From Clostridia bacterium (GTDB taxonomy: Bacteria; Bacillota_A; Clostridia; Christensenellales; Aristaeellaceae), in assembly GCA_017397695.1 (NCBI GenBank), contig JAFQIF010000106.1, forward strand, positions 1 through 18,821: 18,821 nt of DNA, written 5' to 3'. The position numbers and the translations under genes are program-made. The notes under the pieces were generated by a model. The model did not search any database. It was not told the DNA's origin and saw only the letters and a program-made list of their open reading frames with translations. Below are positions 1 through 7,573 of the stretch, one piece after another. Every line of letters starts with the position of its first letter. The first letter of the stretch is position 1.

Positions 1-120
1 AAAGTGAATTTTTCCTTGTCATATCAGGAAAAATTGGGCCTTCTGTCGTACAATTTGTCGTACGGGAGGATCAAAAGTCGTCAGGAAATCAAAGAATATC
101 TCACTTTTTTGAGGCAAACG

Positions 121-174
121 TCAGCTTATGCCGTGGCAGATAAACAGGATTCTGTGCATGGTTTTATATCTCCT
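121..174 (-). pseudogene. 5' remnant resembling a low-molecular-weight protein tyrosine phosphatase start
   Basis: Reading the minus strand, an AAGGAG site (around 170-175) is followed 10 nt later by an ATG at 159 and the short peptide MHRILFICHGIS before a TGA at 121-123. RILFICHG is the typical N-terminus of low-molecular-weight tyrosine phosphatases, where it leads into the CX5R active-site loop; here the loop and everything after it are missing. The remnant lies about 30 bp downstream of the GH32 gene on the same strand. A second copy with the same spacing lies upstream of GH32 (1743-1787). The match is short, so the family assignment is tentative. The same bases are also open on the plus strand (1-177), which is a competing reading. 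Confidence 0.35.
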
Positions 175-204
175 TAAAACAGGGGAATAACGGAGGGATC
201 CATC

Positions 205-1623
205 TTACTTCATCAGAGCAATATTTTCAAATTTCACGGCAGTATGCAGCGCGTACAGTCCGATTTCGCCCTCCTTGTGGTCAAACATGCGTGCGCTCAT
301 GGCGATCCCGTCGTTCACATAGACTTCCAGCACGCTGCCTTCTGCGATGATCACCAGATGGTTCTTTTTGCCCGGCATCACCGGACAATAACGCTCGTGG
401 GATACCAGGGTATGGACAAGCGAATTCGGCCTGGGCCTCTTTTCGTAAGACAGGCGATTGAATTTGGGCTCGAATTTTACGGCGTAGTACTTGTTTTCAT
501 GAACGCTTGTGCGCAGCAGGATGCCGAATTCTCCAACTTCGTCCGAAAGGGTGAAGTCCATTTCCAGCCTGCAATTTTCAGGCATCTTTCCCAGCAGCTT
601 TATGCTGCGCGTATCGTTGCTGCCGATCTGCCAGCCGCTGTCAAGCGGGCTGACGTTGCCTAAGGTATATCCATCTGTCAGGGAGACCGCCGTTTGATAC
701 ATGCTGCGGATGCTTTCAGGACATTTCACGTGCAGCGTGCCGTCCTCCGCCTGCACCAGCTCATGGGGAACGATGGTGCCGCCCCATTGCCCGGCGTTGT
801 CGTCCATCTCCTTATCGTGGATGCGATTCCAGCCGAGGAGATACCGATGCGCGCCGTCGGATACGGTTTTGGCCGCATAATACGGGCTGCCGTCAAAATT
901 ATCAACTTTCGGCGTGATCCAGGGCCCCAAGGGGCTTTTTGCCATGCGGTATGTGGTGACCGTCTTGTCGCTGAATTCGCTGAAGATCAGATACCACCAG
1001 TCGCCCATTTTGAACAGATCCGGGCATTCGTGGGTGAAGAATGCAGAGGGGGCATAGAAGGGCTTCTCTGCCATTGTCCAGTTCTTCAGATCGTCTGAGC
1101 AGAACAGCATGGTAATGCCCCTGCAATCGCTGGGGTCTTCGCTCTTGGCACGGCCGGCGAGAAGCATGCAGTACTTGCGCATCTCTTCGTCGTAGTAGAC
1201 AAAGGGATCCCGGAAATCATGCATGTCTATACAGTCCGGCGCCTGCAGCATAAAGTCTTCTACCTTGTGCCAGTGGAGCAGATCGTCGCTCTTGGCCAGC
1301 ATGATTTTCTCCGCCGGGTCGTCCGTGCCGAGCTTATAGGGATTGTCTCCGGTATAGAAAATATAGTATTCTCCATTCCACTTGCTGCAGCTGCCGGTGA
1401 ACACCTTAAAATCCTGATCGTCTTTTGTGCCGTGGGGGATGACAACGCCGTGCTCCTCATAGGTCACAAAATCCCGGGTCGTCAGCAGGCACCAGGAAAC
1501 CGGATCTCCATGCGCATATCCGCCCTCACGGAGGTCCCGCAAATAAAACAGATAGAATACGCCGTCCTCATAATATGGAATCACGTCCGCGCATACTGCT
1601 TTTCCGCTTGCTCTGTAGTACAT
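205..1623 (-). CDS. GH32-family glycoside hydrolase (beta-fructosidase-like), cytoplasmic
   Basis: This 472-residue protein resembles glycoside hydrolase family 32 (invertase, levanase and sucrose-6-phosphate hydrolase relatives), which hydrolyses fructosides with retention. The N-terminal half has the five-bladed propeller pattern of repeated Tyr/Phe-rich strands. The likely nucleophile is Asp13 (ADVIPYY), although the usual WMNDPNG motif is not intact. The transition-state RDP motif is at 138-140 (FRDPFVYY) and the EC motif with the acid/base Glu199 is in HECPDLF. From about residue 320 onward the sequence fits the C-terminal beta-sandwich of the family. There is no signal peptide, so it should act on imported sugar or sugar phosphate. 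The start is supported by AAGGAG 8 nt upstream of the ATG. It is flanked by intergenic DNA and not obviously co-transcribed with the importers on the other strand. The divergent nucleophile motif leaves the exact substrate open. Confidence 0.82.
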   Translation of the reverse strand: MYYRASGKAVCADVIPYYEDGVFYLFYLRDLREGGYAHGDPVSWCLLTTRDFVTYEEHGVVIPHGTKDDQDFKVFTGSCSKWNGEYYIFYTGDNPYKLGTDDPAEKIMLAKSDDLLHWHKVEDFMLQAPDCIDMHDFRDPFVYYDEEMRKYCMLLAGRAKSEDPSDCRGITMLFCSDDLKNWTMAEKPFYAPSAFFTHECPDLFKMGDWWYLIFSEFSDKTVTTYRMAKSPLGPWITPKVDNFDGSPYYAAKTVSDGAHRYLLGWNRIHDKEMDDNAGQWGGTIVPHELVQAEDGTLHVKCPESIRSMYQTAVSLTDGYTLGNVSPLDSGWQIGSNDTRSIKLLGKMPENCRLEMDFTLSDEVGEFGILLRTSVHENKYYAVKFEPKFNRLSYEKRPRPNSLVHTLVSHERYCPVMPGKKNHLVIIAEGSVLEVYVNDGIAMSARMFDHKEGEIGLYALHTAVKFENIALMK

Positions 1624-1653
1624 GTCCCCAGCTCCTTTTATATGATATGATCA

Positions 1654-1670
1654 TACAGGATTGTCCTGTA
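1654..1670. promoter_or_regulatory. 17-bp palindrome upstream of the GH32 gene, candidate operator
   Basis: TACAGGATTGTCCTGTA is a perfect inverted repeat (7-bp arms, 3-nt centre) about 30 bp upstream of the GH32 start codon, followed by a further CAGG. Its position between the likely promoter region and the ribosome binding site suits a repressor site. It could also form a small RNA hairpin. No clear sigma-70 promoter pair was found beside it. Confidence 0.3.
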
Positions 1671-1742
1671 CAGGCTGAAACGATCTATCTTTGTATTGTT
1701 TTTGCAAAGCTTGGATTTCTGTTCGCATAAAAGCAACTCGTT

Positions 1743-1787
1743 GTGGCAGATGAACAGGATTCTGCGTATGGGTCTGACGCCTTTCCT
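1743..1787 (-). pseudogene. second truncated phosphatase-like 5' remnant
   Basis: Positions 1743-1770 match 133-160 at 25 of 28 bases. On the minus strand an AGGAAAGG site is followed 10 nt later by ATA (where the other copy has ATG), then codons for RRILFICH. One difference in the shared codons is synonymous (TTT/TTC), which suggests both copies once encoded protein. After the shared CAC codon the two copies diverge completely. The remnant sits between the end of the LTA-synthase-like gene and the start of GH32. It has no valid start codon and cannot encode a phosphatase. Confidence 0.3.
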
Positions 1788-1797
1788 GAATAAAAAA

Positions 1798-3713
1798 TCA
1801 GTTTTGAACGCCATAGAATGAGGGATCCGGTTTGCCAAACAGATAGGTATGCTGAATCTGCTGATAGCGGTTCAGCCAAAATGCTTCGTGATTCTGAGCA
1901 TCGTCAATCGGCAGATAGGAACCGGAATCTGTCGAATAATAGCCTTCCATATTGATCGATGGAATTACTTCGCGGACATCCTGAAGGAAGCGCTGATAGG
2001 GGGTCAGTTCGAGTCCAATGGATTCAAACAGCAGTGTGGAGAGATAATTGAGGCTGGTACAGTCAACGATACGCTCCTCAATATCAAAGTTTGCCCAGAT
2101 AAAGAATGGAACCTTGTAGTGTCGCATTTGTTCGTTCAGCGTATTGAAAGGAGAACCGTGAATTTCTTCGTAAAAATGGGAATTAAGAGCAGGCAGATGA
2201 TCACCATAGAATAAAAGAACGGTATTCCGATCAGATTCAGACAGATAATGAATCAAGTGTTCAGCAGCTTTATCGGATTCATGGATCAGTGTAAGATACT
2301 GATTTGCATCGGGATAATTCTGAGAATATCCCTGGGCGAATATGGTTTCAGTAAAATCTTCACCTTGATAATTATAGCTGCTGTGATTCTGCATTGTTAC
2401 ACCAAATAGGAACAGCGGTGTATCCGGAGTTTGGCGTTCAATGGTATCAATGACAAATTCCATCATTTCCTGATCGCTTACAAAACCACGCATCAGTTTT
2501 TTTGCGGAAAATCTTCAAGGAAGTAGCACTCGGAAAAACCCAGTCTGGGCCAGACGGTGTTGCGTTTCCAGCCATTGGAAAGGAAGGGATGCATTGCAAT
2601 GGTGTTATACCCTCTGCTTTTAAGTATGGATGTCAGAGAGTAAGCCTGTTCGTCGATGTACTGCTGATAACCGATTGTTCCCGGAGGTGTGAAAGAAAGC
2701 GTGGCGCTCGTCAGAAATTCAAATTCAGAATTGGCTGTTCTGCCGCCGTATGCAGAAGACAGGGCATAACCGCGCACTGTGTTTTCATTCAGGGATTGAA
2801 TGAAAGGAGAAACAGGTTCGGAGGTGTGAAAATTGCTGCCCAGAACACTGAGATCGGAATACGCTTCATCCATAATGACAATAATATCCGGATACTGGCT
2901 TTGCATCGTGCTGTTGCCTGTATCTGAATATTCAGAGATGATCTGCTTTACGCTTTCTTTGGAATAGCCGTCCGGCTTTTTGACAAAGAGTTCTTTCATT
3001 GACAGAGTAAAGTTCAGAATATAGCCTTTATAATAGGTTCCTCCATTGCCAAAATGAATAGCTATGGAATTCTTGGTCATATTGACAAAACATAGGCCTA
3101 TTGCAATCGTACAGAACAGCGTGAGGATATAGGATCTGGATTTTCGTGCCATGGAAGGAATCTGAATGCTGAAGACAGCAAAACTAACAAGTGCAAACAG
3201 TACCCAGGAATAAACGATGTTGGCGGTAATGGTAAAGTTATATTGATTGGCTACGTTCATCGCAGTGCCGAGTGAAATTAAATCAATGGGAACAATTTCA
3301 CTGCCGCGGAAATGATAGACGAACCAGTTGGCAGTGGAGAGAAAAAGCGTAATACCTGCTACGCCAATGGTACTGAACCGGATAGAGGGGAATATTACAT
3401 ACAGGATACATGTAAAAAAGGTACAACAGCATAGGCCCTCCAAGGCCGCATTTCCTATCAAAGAGGCAAATCCTTCGTTTTGAACAAATTGAGAAAGAAA
3501 TAAGGACCCTGCACCTGTGATAAAAAAGGATGCCAGTGTGACAGGGACGCAAAATACTGCAGGAATCCTGATCTGAATGCAGCCGATGATTGCAAAGCAG
3601 GAAGCGAGAACTGCACTTTTTAAAAATGAACCGCTGAAAAGGTAACAAGCAGCAAAGCATCCTATTGACAATATAAAGCCGAGTATGATGCGTTTCTTGT
3701 TAAGATTTTTCAA
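1798..3713 (-). pseudogene. LTA synthase / phosphoglycerol transferase-like membrane sulfatase, frame broken in the middle
   Basis: Two abutting minus-strand reading frames, about 3713-2493 and 2493-1798, together make one LTA synthase/MdoB-like protein. The first part has several hydrophobic segments and then the start of the extracellular sulfatase fold, including IVIMDEAYSDL (metal-binding Glu) and GGRTANSEFEFL (catalytic Thr). The second part continues with RGFVSDQEMM, FGVTMQNHSSY and FYGDHLPAL (metal-binding Asp-His). The family joins these regions without a gap. The break is a -1 shift at a run of seven A (minus strand, 2497-2503), where CAA AAA AAC TGA gives a premature stop overlapping an ATG (TGATG). 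In frame the run also reads as the slippery heptamer A AAA AAC. The start is uncertain: the coordinate given is a TTG beginning MKNLNKKRIILGF. It may be a pseudogene, an assembly error, a coupled two-chain arrangement or programmed frameshifting. Confidence 0.7.
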
Positions 3714-3780
3714 ATTCTTTGCATCTAAACATCTCCTGGACTGGATAGAAATAAAGTATAATTTACAATACAACAGGTTT

Positions 3781-3809
3781 ATTATATCTCGTTATATTGT
3801 GTTTCGCAA
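3781..3809 (-). promoter_or_regulatory. sigma-70-type promoter for the LTA-synthase-like gene
   Basis: On the minus strand TTGCGA (3809-3804) and a perfect TATAAT (3786-3781) are separated by 17 bp. Transcription should begin near 3774. That rules out a far-upstream ATG at 3773 as the protein start and favours a start near 3713-3724. Confidence 0.6.
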
Positions 3810-4051
3810 TTGTATATTTGAAACGGCATTTAAATTCATGTATACAAGGCTTTCTATGAAATTCTGATTCTTGCTGAGCTCCTTGGAGTTCGGATCAGTA
3901 GGATTTGATTCGTGCTGCACAGATGCGTTTATAAATTCTGACGAACATGATATATATGGCAAGAACCTGCCAACTGTTTTTCTGCGTATGAGAACACAGT
4001 ACATCTCGCAGACTATTTGAGCAGCTATTGAAAAAAAGAAAGGAGTGTGAT

Positions 4052-4183
4052 ATGATGTGCCGGGAATTCGCTGTGTGCGGATCCTGTTGCAATATTTGGA
4101 AAAGAAGAATAAACGTTCATGCAGATTCATGCAGAGGACAGGAAAAACATGTTTATTCTTTAATGATTGTTAGTTTTGACTAA
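4052..4183 (+). CDS. possible 43-residue Cys-rich small protein or leader peptide
   Basis: An AAAGGAG site about 5-8 nt upstream precedes ATGATG, and the frame stays open for 43 codons to TAA. The product begins [19 protein letters not shown] and has five cysteines, four of them in the first 13 residues in a C-x5-C-x2-CC spacing, followed by a basic stretch. It ends 32 bp before the pflB start, and its stop codon lies within the inverted repeat at 4166-4187. I recognise no family. The strong ribosome binding site and position suggest a leader or small redox or metal-responsive peptide. An AT-rich chance ORF is equally possible. Confidence 0.3.
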   Translation: MMCREFAVCGSCCNIWKRRINVHADSCRGQEKHVYSLMIVSFD

Positions 4184-4187
4184 CGAT
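4166..4187. promoter_or_regulatory. inverted repeat ATTGTTAG-N6-CTAACGAT upstream of pflB, candidate operator
   Basis: The two 8-bp arms match except for one base, with a 6-bp AT-rich centre. The site lies about 15 bp before the pflB ribosome binding site, where a bound regulator would block initiation or elongation. It does not match the FNR (TTGAT-N4-ATCAA) or Rex consensus closely. Confidence 0.3.
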
Positions 4188-4215
4188 ATTGATATCTGTG
4201 AAAAGGAGTGGGATT

Positions 4216-6342
4216 ATGGATCAGCTGGATTACATGGACTATCAGTTTGAAGAGTGGGAAGGCTTTGAGACGGCCACCTGGTGCCGTGAGGTCAATGTCC
4301 GCAGCTTCATTCAGCATAATTACACCCCCTACGACGGCAACGAGGACTTCCTGGAGGAGCCGACGCAGGATACCCTTGATCTGTGGAATCAGGTCTGTGA
4401 GCTGACGAAGGAAGAGCTCGCCAAGGGCGGCGTGCTGGATATGGATACGAAGATCGTCTCCAGCATCACTTCTCATGGCCCGGGCTACCTGGACAAGAGT
4501 AAGGAAAAGATCGTCGGCGTGCAGACGGATAAGCCCTTCAAGCGCGCATTCATGCCCTACGGCGGTATCCGCATGGCGGAGAAGGCCTGCAAGGACAATG
4601 GCTATGAAGTCGATCCCGAGATGAGTGAGTTTTTCTCCATCCACAGAAAGACGCACAACGCCGGCGTGTTCGACGCCTACACCCCGGAGATGCGCGCCTG
4701 CCGCTCCAGCCATATCATCACCGGCCTGCCGGACGCCTATGGCCGCGGCCGCATTATCGGTGACTATCGCCGCGTGGCGCTCTATGGTGTGGATCGCCTG
4801 ATCGAAGATAAGATCGAGCAGAAGGAGCAGACCCGCTCCGCGATGTATTCGAAGGTTATCCAGCAGCGAGAGGAGCTTTCTGAGCAGATTCGCGCCCTGC
4901 AGGAGCTCAAGAAGATGGCGGCAAGCTATGGCTACGACATTTCCCGCCCGGCTAAGGACGTGAAGGAGGCCATCCAGTGGCTGTACTTCGGCTATCTTGG
5001 CGCGATCAAGGAGCAGAACGGCGCGGCGATGTCCCTGGGCCGCACGTCCACCTTCCTGGATATCTATGCTGAGCGCGACCTGCGCAAGGGCCTGTACACC
5101 GAGAAGGAAATTCAGGAGATGGTCGACCACTTCATCATGAAGCTGCGCATGGTCAAGTTCGCCCGCACACCGGAATACAATCAGCTCTTCTCCGGCGATC
5201 CGCAGTGGGTCACCGAGTCTATCGGCGGCGTGGCCATCGACGGACGTCATCTGGTGACCAAGATGAGCTACCGCTACCTGCATACCCTCAAGAACCTTGG
5301 CCCGAGCCCGGAGCCGAACCTGACGGTGCTCTGGTCCATCCATCTGCCCAATAACTTCAAGCGCTACTGCGCGAAGATGTCCATCGAGTCCTCGTCCATC
5401 CAGTATGAGAACGACGACATGATGCGCTTTACCCACGGCGACGACTATGCCATCGCCTGCTGCGTATCCTCCATGCGCATCGGCCTGGAGATGCAGTTCT
5501 TCGGCGCGCGCGCAAACCTGGCCAAGTGCCTGCTCTATGCCATCAACGGCGGCGTGGACGAGGTCAGCCGCAAGCAGGTCGGTCCGAAGTTCACCCCGAT
5601 TACGGCGGAATACCTCGATTATGAAGAGGTCATGGACAAGTTCGATGCGATGATGCGCTGGCTGGCGGAGGTGTATGTCAACACCCTCAACGTCATCCAC
5701 TACATGCACGACAAGTATTCCTATGAGCGCCTGCAGATGGCCCTGCACGATAAAAACGTGACCCGCTGGTTCGCTACGGGCATCGCGGGCCTGAGCGTCG
5801 TGGCGGATTCCCTGTCGGCCATCAAGTACGCGAAGGTTAAGGTTATCCGTGACGAGACCGGTCTGGCGGTGGATTACGAAGTCGAGGGTGACTTCCCCAA
5901 GTATGGTAATGACGACGACCGCGTGGACAACATCGCCCGCGGCATCGTGCACAGGTTTATGGAGCACATCCGCAAGAACCACACCTACCGCGATTCCATC
6001 CCGACGACCTCGATCCTGACCATCACCTCCAATGTCGTCTACGGCAAGGCGACCGGCTCCACGCCGGACGGCCGCAAGAAGGGCGAGGCGTTTGCCCCGG
6101 GCGCGAACCCGATGCACCGCCGCGATACCCACGGCGCGGTTGCGTCGCTGGCTTCCGTTGCCAAGCTTCCGTTCAAGGACGCCAAGGACGGCATTTCCAA
6201 TACCTTCTCCATCATCCCGGGCGCGCTGGGCAAGGAGGATCAGATCTTCTGCGGCGATATCGACGTGGATCTGGACTGCGGCAGCGGCGCGTGCTTCAAT
6301 CCGACCTTGTTTGAGGGCTTGGACGGGGACGCCGACGAGTGA
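4216..6342 (+). CDS. pflB: pyruvate formate-lyase catalytic subunit lacking the glycyl radical domain (split PFL)
   Basis: PFL converts pyruvate and CoA to acetyl-CoA and formate in the cytoplasm. This 708-residue protein follows PFL throughout: a PFL-type N-terminus, [35 protein letters not shown], and the catalytic IACCVSSM with Cys415-Cys416, equivalent to the E. coli Cys418-Cys419 pair. It continues through [31 protein letters not shown] and SVAKLPF to [12 protein letters not shown]. There it leaves the usual sequence and ends in a 33-residue tail with three Cys and many Asp ([14 protein letters not shown]), without the RVSGYAV glycyl radical motif. That motif is in the next gene, 17 nt downstream. 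The start is the ATG 7 nt after AAGGAG; an ATG 27 nt upstream has no ribosome binding site. Without the partner subunit it should be inactive. The paired cysteines favour PFL over other glycyl radical enzymes. Confidence 0.93.
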   Translation: MDQLDYMDYQFEEWEGFETATWCREVNVRSFIQHNYTPYDGNEDFLEEPTQDTLDLWNQVCELTKEELAKGGVLDMDTKIVSSITSHGPGYLDKSKEKIVGVQTDKPFKRAFMPYGGIRMAEKACKDNGYEVDPEMSEFFSIHRKTHNAGVFDAYTPEMRACRSSHIITGLPDAYGRGRIIGDYRRVALYGVDRLIEDKIEQKEQTRSAMYSKVIQQREELSEQIRALQELKKMAASYGYDISRPAKDVKEAIQWLYFGYLGAIKEQNGAAMSLGRTSTFLDIYAERDLRKGLYTEKEIQEMVDHFIMKLRMVKFARTPEYNQLFSGDPQWVTESIGGVAIDGRHLVTKMSYRYLHTLKNLGPSPEPNLTVLWSIHLPNNFKRYCAKMSIESSSIQYENDDMMRFTHGDDYAIACCVSSMRIGLEMQFFGARANLAKCLLYAINGGVDEVSRKQVGPKFTPITAEYLDYEEVMDKFDAMMRWLAEVYVNTLNVIHYMHDKYSYERLQMALHDKNVTRWFATGIAGLSVVADSLSAIKYAKVKVIRDETGLAVDYEVEGDFPKYGNDDDRVDNIARGIVHRFMEHIRKNHTYRDSIPTTSILTITSNVVYGKATGSTPDGRKKGEAFAPGANPMHRRDTHGAVASLASVAKLPFKDAKDGISNTFSIIPGALGKEDQIFCGDIDVDLDCGSGACFNPTLFEGLDGDADE

Positions 6343-6359
6343 AAGAAAGGAGTATGACC

Positions 6360-6602
6360 ATGACGGCTACGAATAATCAGATCGACAATCTGGTGGCGCT
6401 GCTGGACGGCTATGTCAAGAAGGGCGGCCATCATCTCAACGTGAACGTGTTTACCAAGGAAACCCTGCTGGATGCGCAGGCGCATCCGGAGAAGTATCCG
6501 CAGCTGACCATCCGCGTCAGCGGCTACGCGGTCAACTTCATCAAGCTCACCAAGGAACAGCAGGATGAGGTCATCTCCCGCACGTTCCACGACAAGATCT
6601 GA
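6360..6602 (+). CDS. stand-alone glycyl radical subunit of the split pyruvate formate-lyase
   Basis: This 80-residue protein corresponds to the C-terminal glycyl radical domain of PFL. It contains [16 protein letters not shown], the [14 protein letters not shown] region and RVSGYAV, with the radical glycine at Gly55, and ends SRTFHDKI much as E. coli PFL ends. It resembles the autonomous glycyl radical cofactor YfiD/GrcA, which repairs oxygen-cleaved PFL. Here, however, the neighbouring large subunit has no radical domain of its own, so this protein must supply it. The start is the ATG 7 nt after AGGAG; the GTG at 6339 and the ATG at 6354 are too close to that site. Translation is probably coupled to pflB, whose stop is 17 nt upstream. 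Together the two chains cover the whole PFL fold (about 755 residues without the tail). Confidence 0.92.
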   Translation: MTATNNQIDNLVALLDGYVKKGGHHLNVNVFTKETLLDAQAHPEKYPQLTIRVSGYAVNFIKLTKEQQDEVISRTFHDKI

Positions 6603-6607
6603 TACGA

Positions 6608-6707
6608 GGGACGGGGGACGTTGGGGCCGCAAGCCCCAAACCCCGCCTGAGGGATTCCATCCCTCAGACTCCCTTCTTCGCTTCGCGCGGCTTTAAGATA
6701 CTTTTAA
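6608..6707 (+). repeat. two-hairpin intergenic repeat, copy 1
   Basis: Stem A pairs TTGGGGC (6621-6627) with GCCCCAA (6633-6639). Stem B pairs CTGAGGGAT (6647-6655) with ATCCCTCAG (6659-6667). A conserved box CCCTTCTTCGCTTCGCG begins at 6671 and is followed by CGGCTTTAAG. The element fills most of the gap between the radical-subunit gene and pflA. Three further copies are in this window. No poly-U follows the stems, so it does not look like a simple terminator; it may act on RNA stability or be a MITE/REP-like element. Confidence 0.8.
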
Positions 6708-6728
6708 TCGGAGAATGGAACAGAGTCT

Positions 6729-7496
6729 ATGGACGGATACATTCATTCGACGGAGAGCTTCGGCACGGTGGATGGCCCGGGCGTGCGCTTTGTCATCTTT
6801 TGTCAGGGATGCCCGATGCGCTGCAAGTACTGCCATAATCCCGATACCTGGGAGATCGGCAAGGGCACGCGCATGTCGCCCGAGGCGCTGATCCGCGAAT
6901 ACACGCGCAACAAAGCGTTCTATTCCCGGGGCGGACTCACCGTCACCGGCGGCGAACCGCTGCTGCAGATCGACTTTCTGCTGGAGCTTTTTACGCTGGC
7001 AAAGGCGCAGGATATCCATACCTGCATCGATACCTCCGGCATCACGTACCGCGATGGAGAATCGGCGTATAACGAAAAGCTGGACCGGCTGATGGCGCTG
7101 ACCGATCTGGTGATGCTGGATATCAAGCACATCGACGACGCGGCTCATCGCGAACTGACGAGCCAGCCAAACGCCAGCATTCTCGCTTTTGCGAAGTATC
7201 TGGAAAGGAAAAACGTGCCGCTGTGGGTGCGCCATGTGCTCGTGCCGGGCATCACGGATGACGAGGCGGCGTTGCTGCGCCTGGGCAGCTTTATCGGCAG
7301 GCTCAGAAACCTTAAGGCGCTGGACGTGCTGCCCTATCACACGATGGGTGAAAGCAAGTACGAAAGCCTGGGTATTCCCTATCCGCTCAAGGGCCTGGAG
7401 ACTGCGACAAAGGAACAGGCGGCCCGGGCGAGGGAGATCATCCTGAAGGGCATCCGGCGAGAGAGGGCAAAGCTGGCTGCACAGAACGGACCATGA
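6729..7496 (+). CDS. pflA: pyruvate formate-lyase activating enzyme (radical SAM)
   Basis: This 255-residue protein is the activase that uses S-adenosylmethionine and a [4Fe-4S] cluster to install the glycyl radical on PFL. The N-terminus HSTESFGTVDGPGVRFVIF is typical of PflA. The cluster motif CPMRCKYC (Cys28, Cys32, Cys35) and the SAM-binding TVTGGEP are intact. DIKHIDD, WVRHVLVPGITDD and LPYHTMGESKYESLG continue the family pattern, and the length is close to the E. coli enzyme (about 246). It lies 126 bp downstream of the radical subunit, which is its expected substrate, with repeat copy 1 between. The ribosome binding site (CGGAGA) is rather far from the ATG, but no better start was seen. 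Confidence 0.95.
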   Translation: MDGYIHSTESFGTVDGPGVRFVIFCQGCPMRCKYCHNPDTWEIGKGTRMSPEALIREYTRNKAFYSRGGLTVTGGEPLLQIDFLLELFTLAKAQDIHTCIDTSGITYRDGESAYNEKLDRLMALTDLVMLDIKHIDDAAHRELTSQPNASILAFAKYLERKNVPLWVRHVLVPGITDDEAALLRLGSFIGRLRNLKALDVLPYHTMGESKYESLGIPYPLKGLETATKEQAARAREIILKGIRRERAKLAAQNGP

Positions 7497-7505
7497 AATA
7501 GCACA

Positions 7506-7540
7506 AACCGGACAAAGAAAGGCTTTGTCCGGTTGTTTTT
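7506..7540 (+). terminator. intrinsic terminator after pflA
   Basis: AACCGGACAAAG and CTTTGTCCGGTT form a perfect 12-bp stem with a 5-nt loop, followed by GTTTTT. It ends the pfl operon before the regulator gene. Confidence 0.9.
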
Positions 7541-7541
7541 A

Positions 7542-7550
7542 TGCTATAAT
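7542..7550 (+). promoter_or_regulatory. extended -10 promoter for the PocR-AraC regulator
   Basis: TGCTATAAT is an extended -10 element directly after the pflA terminator and 23 bp before the regulator start codon. No good -35 lies at the proper distance, which is tolerated with an extended -10. Confidence 0.5.
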
Positions 7551-7573
7551 GAAAATAGAAAGGGGCGAATGAT

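Larger units (their letters stand above)
3810..4215. other. AT-rich gap upstream of the pfl genes
   Basis: This stretch separates the minus-strand block from the plus-strand pfl genes and holds no recognisable conserved gene. It contains the 43-codon candidate ORF at 4052-4183 and an inverted repeat at 4166-4187. The pfl promoter must lie here, but I could not find a convincing -35/-10 pair. The base composition changes visibly from AT-rich to GC-rich at its right end. Confidence 0.5.

Noticed and set aside
1..177. Plus-strand frame open from the left edge to a TAA at 175-177 (58 codons), possible 3' end of a gene
   Set aside because: No recognisable family, and part of it is better explained by the phosphatase-like start on the other strand. 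A partial gene cannot be excluded without sequence to the left.
3792..4130. 112-codon minus-strand ORF in the gap before pflB
   Set aside because: No family resemblance, AT-rich chance composition, and it overlaps the promoter of the LTA-synthase-like gene.
4180..6132. Long open frame (650 codons) on the minus strand across pflB
   Set aside because: It is the antisense shadow of a strongly conserved PFL gene with biased codons; its translation is low-complexity and resembles no family.
4216..6342. pflB as a truncated pseudogene
   Set aside because: The missing domain is encoded intact next door with its own ribosome binding site, and the large subunit ends in its own tail; no conserved PFL segment is absent from the pair.
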